A stretch of DNA of 7,419 nt from CAZNYN01 sp964422205. Lineage in GTDB: Bacteria > Synergistota > Synergistia > Synergistales > Synergistaceae. Location: positions 1 to 7,419 of the forward strand of contig CAYRAI010000062.1 of the NCBI GenBank assembly GCA_964422205.1, given 5' to 3'. Below are positions 1 to 5,544 of the stretch, piece after piece (within the stretch, counting starts at the first letter, position 1; each line of letters starts with the position of its first letter). The notes under the pieces are model-generated. The model did not search any database. It was not told where the DNA came from and saw only the letters and a program-made list of their open reading frames with translations. A program made the translations under genes and the position numbers.

Positions 1-13
1 CGACAAAACTTAT

Positions 14-41
14 CCTGTTCGCAGAACGAGGAAAGAACAGG
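14..41 (-). terminator. Possible stem-loop downstream of zorD
   Basis: CCTGTTC at 14-20 and GAACAGG at 35-41 are perfect inverted repeats, with a 14-base loop. An alternative inner pairing, GTTC with GAAC around GCA (17-27), is also possible. In the direction of zorD transcription the stem is followed by ATAAGTTTTGTCG, which has only a short T run that is not directly adjacent, so this is a weak candidate for an intrinsic terminator. It lies 35 bases beyond the zorD stop. Confidence 0.35.
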
Positions 42-43
42 GG

Positions 44-57
44 AAATTTTAAAATTT
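44..57. repeat. 14-bp perfect AT-only palindrome
   Basis: AAATTTTAAAATTT is its own reverse complement. It lies in the 75-base non-coding end between the zorD stop and the stem-loop at 14-41. Such AT-only palindromes can arise by chance in AT-rich spacers. It may contribute to transcript 3' end structure; no function is claimed. Confidence 0.4.
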
Positions 58-75
58 TATTGCAAAAAAATCAGG

Positions 76-3000
76 TTAAGCGATTTTGGATTTTTCAACG
101 GGGGTGCTATTTATCCATCCTTCGATCTTTTCCCGCGTGCAGAGATAAATGCTGCTTTCGTTTGCTCTTTGTATAGCTTCAGATGTAAAATTAACAGCAT
201 TTGTAATCATCATACCCGAAAAATCGACGGAATAGCGTTCCCTGTATTTTCCCAATGAAAACGCCAGTTCGGCTATGCCTTCCGCTGTTTTACAGTTCAT
301 GGGATCATCCGAATGTTTACAATTAACAACAAGGCCTTTTGCCGAATCCTTAGATGGCAGAAGCAATATGTGTGAACCTGTATTTTTTTCTCCTAAGTCG
401 ATTATTGCGTCATACCCCATATTTACATATACATTCAGGATGTATTCTTCAAACGAATTGCCGGAGAATCTGTCAACATCATCCAGTGTCACATACGTTG
501 CAGTGGGGCGTATTCCGTCGAATGAGCCGCTGATGAGGTCTTCGCCAAACTCATATTGATCCGTCTCTTCGACTATGGGCGGGAGCAAGACATTGGCACT
601 GAGTCGGCGCTTATTGCCAAGCAGTCTGTCTAATTTTTCATCGAAAGAACCTACTTCCCCCAGATCGGGATGCACCGCCATCGGGAGGTATACGCAGACG
701 TTCCGGTTCTGTCCGATTCTGTACACTCTGTCCGTAGCCTGGTCTTCCTTTGCGGGATTCCACAACCTGCTTAGGTGTATCACATGGTTGGCGGCGGTTA
801 TATTCAGACCGACCCCTGCCGCCTCGGGAGACAATATCAGGACTTGGAAACCATCCTTTTGTTGAAACGCATCGATAATATCCTTCCTGCGATCCCCCGG
901 AACTTCACCGTTTATGGGACGAGCACAATCTATGGAATATTTTTCCGATATTAGTCGCTGTACAACAAGCTGCATTTTGCGGCTGAGCAGAAAGATTAGA
1001 GCTTTCTCCCGTTTTTTCTTTATTTCATCCAAAATTGCAAAAGTCTCGATAAACCTTGCGGAACGGCTAATAATCTCATCGGCAGGCATATTTGCAAACC
1101 CGTTGTCGGAGAATCTGTTTGCATCGGGATGCAGAGATATGTCTCTTAATTTTAATATTGTACGCAGAATATGATTTTTACGTTTATTATCGGCGATGCC
1201 GCAAATCTTACGCTTTGCCGAAATCGCGGCATTCATATACTCTTCGAGCTGAGCCTCAGGCATTGCCAATTTATACTGATATATCTTCTTTTCCGGCAGC
1301 CCCTCAAGTTTATCTTCCTTCAATCTGCGCAGAAGAAGAGGCTTCAGTTCCTCTTGAAGCCTCAGCCCCAAGACCTCTCTGTCAGTCTCGGGCTTGGAAA
1401 GGGGGGCTTGATAAATTTTATTAAATGCCTTCATACTTCCAAGCTTACCGGGCTGAGCAAAATCCATGATACTCCATAAATCCACCCAGCTATTTTCAAC
1501 GGGAGTGCCGGTCAGGCAAAGGCCAAAATCATACTTCATTGCCCTCACTGCCGTAGTCACCATCGCGGAAGGTGTTTTTATTTTCTGTGCCTCGTCCAGA
1601 ACAATCACGCCCCAGTTTACAAGCCCGAAGGATAATTGATAATCTCGCAGAGTCTCGTAAGTGGTTAGTACAAGCGCATTATCGGGTATCGATTTTATGT
1701 CGAGCGATGACGATTTTCCCTCTTTTGAGTCTGAACTTCCGCAATTCTTCCTATCCTGATAGCGCCTTATACCGCTCCCGTGAAGCTCAATCGGGTCAGT
1801 AAAAACAGAGCTGTCAAAAAAGCGTAAATACTCGTCTCTCCAGTTGTGCAGCAGTGCAACGGGAGCTACTATCAGCATCGGCTTTCTTTGAATCGTGCTG
1901 TTTGCACCCGTTTCCCTAATCCAGCACAGAAACGCAAGCGCCTGTATCGTCTTTCCCAGTCCCATATCATCGGCAAGCAGAGCACCTTTGTACCCACTCT
2001 GCCATATTGTTACCAGCCACTTCAGCCCTTCCGCCTGGTGAGGAAATAGGGATATCTCCTTCTTCAGCGCAGAAGGAATAAAATATTCGCCTTGCCTGAC
2101 TTTTTCTATTTCAGCAGCAAAATCGAGATCTTCGGAATTGTCTCGTATAATGAAAACGTTCCTGCCTATGCCCTTGTTCTTCATATTCTCCGATACTTCT
2201 TTGTAAGTGCTGCCGCTTGCTGCACCTAAGTCTATCAGTTCATCAAGGGAGGACAACATCTCTGCTGTTGCAGGCATATTTTTGCCGTTCCACTCTACGG
2301 AGGGCAGACCGTTATTCATCGCATGTAAAATCTGTTCTTTCAGAACAAGCATCTCGTCAGGCTGAACTTTGATCTTCTCGTCATCAATCACAAGTCCGGC
2401 CTCGGGCGGAAGCCAGCTCTCTTTCAAAGGAGAGAGAAAGGGAAAGACTCGGGGCTTATGTTCTCCGATTTCTTTTACCCTGTCACTGAAATTTGTAAAA
2501 TCAAAAACATCCGCATCGAGAAAATTCTGAGGTGCGGCTAAAAATTCGCTCTTTTCTCTCCCGGAGAATCTGCTGTGCCTTTTCACGGCGCGAAGCCCCT
2601 CTTTTTGCTCAGGACTTAGAACAATCTTTGTGTTGTTTTCCCCACGGTAGACATTGCTGACTTCGTTTAGAGCATGAAAGCGTTTTTTGAAATTTTCCGA
2701 CCACTCTGCATCAACAACATACTCACTCTCCGAATAGGATCCGTTTTCTTCCGAAACTCTCTTAACTATCGTGGGTTCGATAAGAATTTCATCATTCACC
2801 TTTGATATGCTTACAGAGAACTTTTCCGGGCGAACAACGCTCATATCCCTCAGATATGAGTCAAGGACGGTGCATGTTTTTTCGGAAAAATTCTTGATAT
2901 CCAGAAAATTTATAAGGTTATTGCGGTACATCTCGTGTTTCGGTAAATTATGATCTTGATTATTGTGCTTCTCTATTGCGCAGATAAGTTCATACTGCTC

Positions 3001-3393
3001 TTTGACAAACATATAATTCTCATAGTCGGAAATGGACAGAAAGCAGCCCTTACGAACGGGATTTACGATGATCATTCCGTCATTTCTGCGGAATATCACG
3101 TTGTAGACCGAGGAGGCATGGCCACTAAGTTCGCCCTCCATAGAAATATCTATGATAAATGGGTATGCGGGCGGCATGGAGAGTGTCTCCGTCGTCTCCT
3201 TGTCAAGCCACGCTGCGCGGTTGTGTGGCACAAGAATGCCTCCTTCAACCTCACGCGCTTTCTCCTCATCGACAAGGCACATCAGTATTTGTGATGCGAC
3301 ATCGCCGATATCATCTCTAATACCGCAGTCCGCCGAAGAGTAAAATACAAAACCTTCGTTGTTGATTCTCCATTTTATATTTGAGCTCTTCAT
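76..3393 (-). CDS. zorD: ZorD, SNF2-type helicase with C-terminal Mrr-like region, type I Zorya
   Basis: Cytoplasmic effector of the system, 1105 residues. Residues 1-440 form a ZorD-type N-terminal region with no motif I recognise. The SNF2 two-lobed ATPase follows, from about 445 to 935: SLFPHQAEGLKWL (448-460), Walker A DDMGLGKT with Lys481 and Thr482, motif Ia LIVAPVALLHNW (507-518), Walker B DEAQ at 600-603, motif III LTGTP (627-631), motif IV-like ALIFLLSR (798-805), SPEAAGVGLN (855-864), and motif VI QATDRVYRIGQ at 885-895 with Arg889 and Arg892. All catalytic residues of the ATPase look intact. A polar Ser/Lys-rich insert (about 545-570) separates Ia from Walker B. The last ~125 residues resemble Mrr-like restriction endonuclease folds (SFEEYILNVYVNMGYDAI, then GLVVNCKH), but the usual metal-binding Asp position reads TGSHILLL, with His1008, and the usual E/QxK reads NCK. 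A strong GGAGGG 8 bases upstream supports the ATG. It is the last gene, 24 bases after zorC. Confidence 0.95.
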   Translation of the reverse strand: MKSSNIKWRINNEGFVFYSSADCGIRDDIGDVASQILMCLVDEEKAREVEGGILVPHNRAAWLDKETTETLSMPPAYPFIIDISMEGELSGHASSVYNVIFRRNDGMIIVNPVRKGCFLSISDYENYMFVKEQYELICAIEKHNNQDHNLPKHEMYRNNLINFLDIKNFSEKTCTVLDSYLRDMSVVRPEKFSVSISKVNDEILIEPTIVKRVSEENGSYSESEYVVDAEWSENFKKRFHALNEVSNVYRGENNTKIVLSPEQKEGLRAVKRHSRFSGREKSEFLAAPQNFLDADVFDFTNFSDRVKEIGEHKPRVFPFLSPLKESWLPPEAGLVIDDEKIKVQPDEMLVLKEQILHAMNNGLPSVEWNGKNMPATAEMLSSLDELIDLGAASGSTYKEVSENMKNKGIGRNVFIIRDNSEDLDFAAEIEKVRQGEYFIPSALKKEISLFPHQAEGLKWLVTIWQSGYKGALLADDMGLGKTIQALAFLCWIRETGANSTIQRKPMLIVAPVALLHNWRDEYLRFFDSSVFTDPIELHGSGIRRYQDRKNCGSSDSKEGKSSSLDIKSIPDNALVLTTYETLRDYQLSFGLVNWGVIVLDEAQKIKTPSAMVTTAVRAMKYDFGLCLTGTPVENSWVDLWSIMDFAQPGKLGSMKAFNKIYQAPLSKPETDREVLGLRLQEELKPLLLRRLKEDKLEGLPEKKIYQYKLAMPEAQLEEYMNAAISAKRKICGIADNKRKNHILRTILKLRDISLHPDANRFSDNGFANMPADEIISRSARFIETFAILDEIKKKREKALIFLLSRKMQLVVQRLISEKYSIDCARPINGEVPGDRRKDIIDAFQQKDGFQVLILSPEAAGVGLNITAANHVIHLSRLWNPAKEDQATDRVYRIGQNRNVCVYLPMAVHPDLGEVGSFDEKLDRLLGNKRRLSANVLLPPIVEETDQYEFGEDLISGSFDGIRPTATYVTLDDVDRFSGNSFEEYILNVYVNMGYDAIIDLGEKNTGSHILLLPSKDSAKGLVVNCKHSDDPMNCKTAEGIAELAFSLGKYRERYSVDFSGMMITNAVNFTSEAIQRANESSIYLCTREKIEGWINSTPVEKSKIA

Positions 3394-3401
3394 TCTTTGT
3401 A

Positions 3402-3407
3402 CCCTCC
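3402..3407 (-). promoter_or_regulatory. Ribosome binding site of zorD
   Basis: On the minus strand this reads GGAGGG, a near-perfect Shine-Dalgarno sequence, 8 bases before the ATG at 3393. It lies in the 24-base gap after the zorC stop, so zorD can be initiated independently, and it fixes the start of zorD. Confidence 0.8.
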
Positions 3408-3417
3408 AAAATTTAAG

Positions 3418-4797
3418 CTATAAACGGAATGATTGATTTGGCACAATACCGCAGTGTGATGTAATCCATTGCTTGACCGCCGCCTGCCAGACATAATTTC
3501 TCGATGAGTAATGCTTTTGCTCATAATCGCAATCGGAACGCAACTCAACTGCCAAGTACAGTTTTTCTCCGATCACAATGGGGGAGTTTGTCTTTTTCCA
3601 AACCCTGAGTGCTCCGGAATGACTCCATTCTATGAATATGTATCCTCTCATCTCAAACATGAATACGCTCTGCGCGGAAGAGGCTCCCTTTAATTCTGCG
3701 TAGCTTCTGAAGCGTTCGCTTTCCCCTCTGTCGGAGTTTCTCATGTGCATCATGCAGTTTCTGGCATCGGGCCCCAATACAACCCAAGTACAGCTTATGT
3801 GAGGAAGATATGTTTCCCAGAATTTTTTTCTGTATGCCCAGACGTCATCACGAGCGCTCTTCTCGATAAGTTCAAAAAAGGCGTCCAGGTCAAATTTTGA
3901 AACCCATCGCTTAAATATCGCACTTGCCTCGGGCGAAACTTGTGCCCACCCGATTGCCCCGGGAAAACGGGGGTCACTGAGGTGTCTTAGATAGAACTGT
4001 CTCACCTCTGTCCTTACATCCTGGTCTGCTGTATCTGCAAAGGGGATAAGGACATCGGCAGAGGCGTACAGCCCCTTCATCAATACCATGTTTTTTCCCC
4101 CATCGGGAGTTTCCAAAAGCGGGCGGAGATTGTTAAGTTTTTTGCCCATCGCAATAGCTGGGGCTTTGAAGTATGCTGCGCTGAAAACGTTTACAAAGCC
4201 GGAAGAGAGCAAGTCTTGCGACAGCCCGATGGAATCAAGAAATTCTCTGACATCGGAAACACTGTGGGCCCTGCTCACGGCAAGCATTGCCGCATCGCGT
4301 TCAAAGAGAAAAAGATTCTCCTTATACTTTTGGACAGACTTACGCTTGCTCGAGGTATCTTTAAGGTTGGTAAGAATAAATTGCCGCAACACCTCAAGCC
4401 CCTGATATGAGCTTCCGTACAAGATAATATATCTCTTTGCAAGTTTCGCAAGGACAGAGTTAGTTCTATAACGACTGCTTATTACCTCTAAGATGAATAT
4501 CGTCATATTTCTATCTTCGATTATTCTCTCTTCATTCGCCACCTTAAAATCCAAAATAAAGGGCAAATACTTTACGTCTTTTGAAAAGATAACCGACGGA
4601 TTTGACTTTGTATATGCTTCTTTTACTGTAAAAAACAGATCCTTTATATAGGTTGTTGCCGGCGCTATTTCCGCTTTTGCATATTTTTTTTCTATTTCTT
4701 TTATTGCCTTTATAATTTTTATCGGCAATATCGCAGGAATCTGCTTGGAGAACTCCGTTCGCATATCCCGTTTTATAAGTTCAAGCGAAGGAAGCAT
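3418..4797 (-). CDS. zorC: ZorC, EH_Signature-domain protein of type I Zorya
   Basis: Cytoplasmic effector-side protein of 459 residues, specific to type I Zorya. No signal peptide or membrane segment is visible. The N-terminal half is helical and Lys-rich (for example KIIKAIKEIEKKYAK at 27-41 and KRKSVQKYK at 151-159), compatible with nucleic-acid contact. The C-terminal part from about 270 looks like the EH_Signature family: DPRFPGAIGWA (275-285), a Trp/Phe-rich helix RWVSKFDLDAFFELI (297-311), WETYLP (327-332), then FIEWSHSGALRVW (388-400) and KHYSSRNYVWQ (428-438). I take Glu390 and His429 as the likely E and H that give the family its name; this assignment comes from motif reading, not an alignment. 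In E. coli type I Zorya, ZorC is needed for defence, is reported to bind DNA and acts with ZorD after the motor is triggered. The start lies 4 bases after the zorB stop, with AAGAGG 7 bases upstream. The exact biochemical role remains uncertain. Confidence 0.88.
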   Translation of the reverse strand: MLPSLELIKRDMRTEFSKQIPAILPIKIIKAIKEIEKKYAKAEIAPATTYIKDLFFTVKEAYTKSNPSVIFSKDVKYLPFILDFKVANEERIIEDRNMTIFILEVISSRYRTNSVLAKLAKRYIILYGSSYQGLEVLRQFILTNLKDTSSKRKSVQKYKENLFLFERDAAMLAVSRAHSVSDVREFLDSIGLSQDLLSSGFVNVFSAAYFKAPAIAMGKKLNNLRPLLETPDGGKNMVLMKGLYASADVLIPFADTADQDVRTEVRQFYLRHLSDPRFPGAIGWAQVSPEASAIFKRWVSKFDLDAFFELIEKSARDDVWAYRKKFWETYLPHISCTWVVLGPDARNCMMHMRNSDRGESERFRSYAELKGASSAQSVFMFEMRGYIFIEWSHSGALRVWKKTNSPIVIGEKLYLAVELRSDCDYEQKHYSSRNYVWQAAVKQWITSHCGIVPNQSFRL

Positions 4798-4801
4798 CGT
4801 C

Positions 4802-5530
4802 CTACCTCTTCTCTTTCAACTCTTTCGTAATAGTCTTTATAATTGGGGCATCGTCTTTTGTGGGCGGCGTCATTGTAAACCTAAAGGCGATACGCCTGTT
4901 CTTCATGCGCCCCTCCGCCGTGGTATTATCGGTCACCGGCCGTGTCTCGGCATAGCCGCTGCATGAAAAAAGAGGCTCATAATTTTTATTTTCCAGCGTA
5001 TCCAATTTTGGATTACTGGTTCTCAGCACGGTCCAGGTGTTTATGGCTCTCTGTGTAGAGAGCTCCCAATTTGAGGCAAACCTGCGGCTGTTTCTTATGG
5101 GCGCATTATCAGTATGCCCTTCTACAAATATCGTCTCGACGGTTCCCTCATACTCCGGCTTACTAAGCACCGTCTCAAACACACGGGCAAGAAGGGGGAT
5201 GACTTCATTCTTTGCCCGTGGCTTCAAATCAGCCCTTGCGGAATCGAAAAGGACTCCCTCCGAAAGGCTAAGGACGCCCTTTCCTTCGTCCACAGTAATA
5301 ATTCCGTGCATATTCTTGTTTTTTTCCATCTCACTTTTTATATCTTTCAGAATTGCCTCTCGAGTCTCATTGTTGCTCGTAAGCTGTGCCGTAACCTGAG
5401 AATAGTTCAGCATATAGAATATCAGAGCCAGAATAAAAACACTGAGCAGTCCCGCCATAAGGTCACTTATACAAACGACAAAAGAATCCTCCGTGCTTTG
5501 TGTCTCGACACTTCTTCTCGTCCTTATCAT
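4802..5530 (-). CDS. zorB: ZorB, MotB-like peptidoglycan-binding motor subunit of type I Zorya
   Basis: Partner of ZorA that anchors the motor to the cell wall and carries the ion-binding residue. The 242-residue protein has a short cytoplasmic N-terminus rich in Arg, then one membrane helix at about 18-42 starting with SDLMAGLLSVF. Asp23 at its beginning matches the conserved channel Asp of MotB, ExbD and TolR. Residues 45-75 form a polar linker. An OmpA/MotB C-terminal domain spans about 77-220: GVLFDSARADLKP (92-104), EGHTDNAP (137-144), NWELSTQRA (154-162) and a GYAETRPV...NRR block (192-213). Asp141 and Arg161 are the expected residues for binding the diaminopimelate of peptidoglycan. 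The ATG start is supported by an AGGG 10 bases upstream that overlaps the zorA stop. The stop lies 4 bases before zorC, suggesting translational coupling. The length is normal for the family. No defect is visible. Without its neighbours it could be read as a generic OmpA-family protein. Confidence 0.95.
   Translation of the reverse strand: MIRTRRSVETQSTEDSFVVCISDLMAGLLSVFILALIFYMLNYSQVTAQLTSNNETREAILKDIKSEMEKNKNMHGIITVDEGKGVLSLSEGVLFDSARADLKPRAKNEVIPLLARVFETVLSKPEYEGTVETIFVEGHTDNAPIRNSRRFASNWELSTQRAINTWTVLRTSNPKLDTLENKNYEPLFSCSGYAETRPVTDNTTAEGRMKNRRIAFRFTMTPPTKDDAPIIKTITKELKEKR
4805..4810 (-). promoter_or_regulatory. Ribosome binding site of zorC
   Basis: On the minus strand this reads AAGAGG, 7 bases before the ATG at 4797. 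It lies within the last codons of zorB, immediately before its TAG stop, which suggests translational coupling of zorB and zorC. Confidence 0.6.
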
Positions 5531-5540
5531 TTATAAAATA

Positions 5541-5544
5541 CCCT
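5541..5544 (-). promoter_or_regulatory. Ribosome binding site of zorB
   Basis: On the minus strand this reads AGGG, 10 bases before the ATG at 5530. Its first two bases are the AG of the zorA TAG stop, so termination of zorA and initiation of zorB are adjacent. The spacer is purely A/T. Confidence 0.55.

Noticed and set aside
61..110. Intrinsic terminator formed by AAAAATC/GATTTTT pairing across the zorD stop
   Set aside because: The stem would be almost entirely A-T with a 16-base loop, too weak to call.
3795..3977. Minus-strand 60-codon open frame inside zorC
   Set aside because: It overlaps zorC in another frame, has no ribosome binding site of note, and the zorC frame clearly encodes the conserved EH_Signature region here.
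5114..5536. Plus-strand open frame of 140 codons opposite zorB
   Set aside because: It is antisense to the OmpA-domain coding sequence with no family resemblance. The same applies to the other plus-strand open frames at 275-559, 575-865, 1092-1424, 2950-3294 and 4088-4405.
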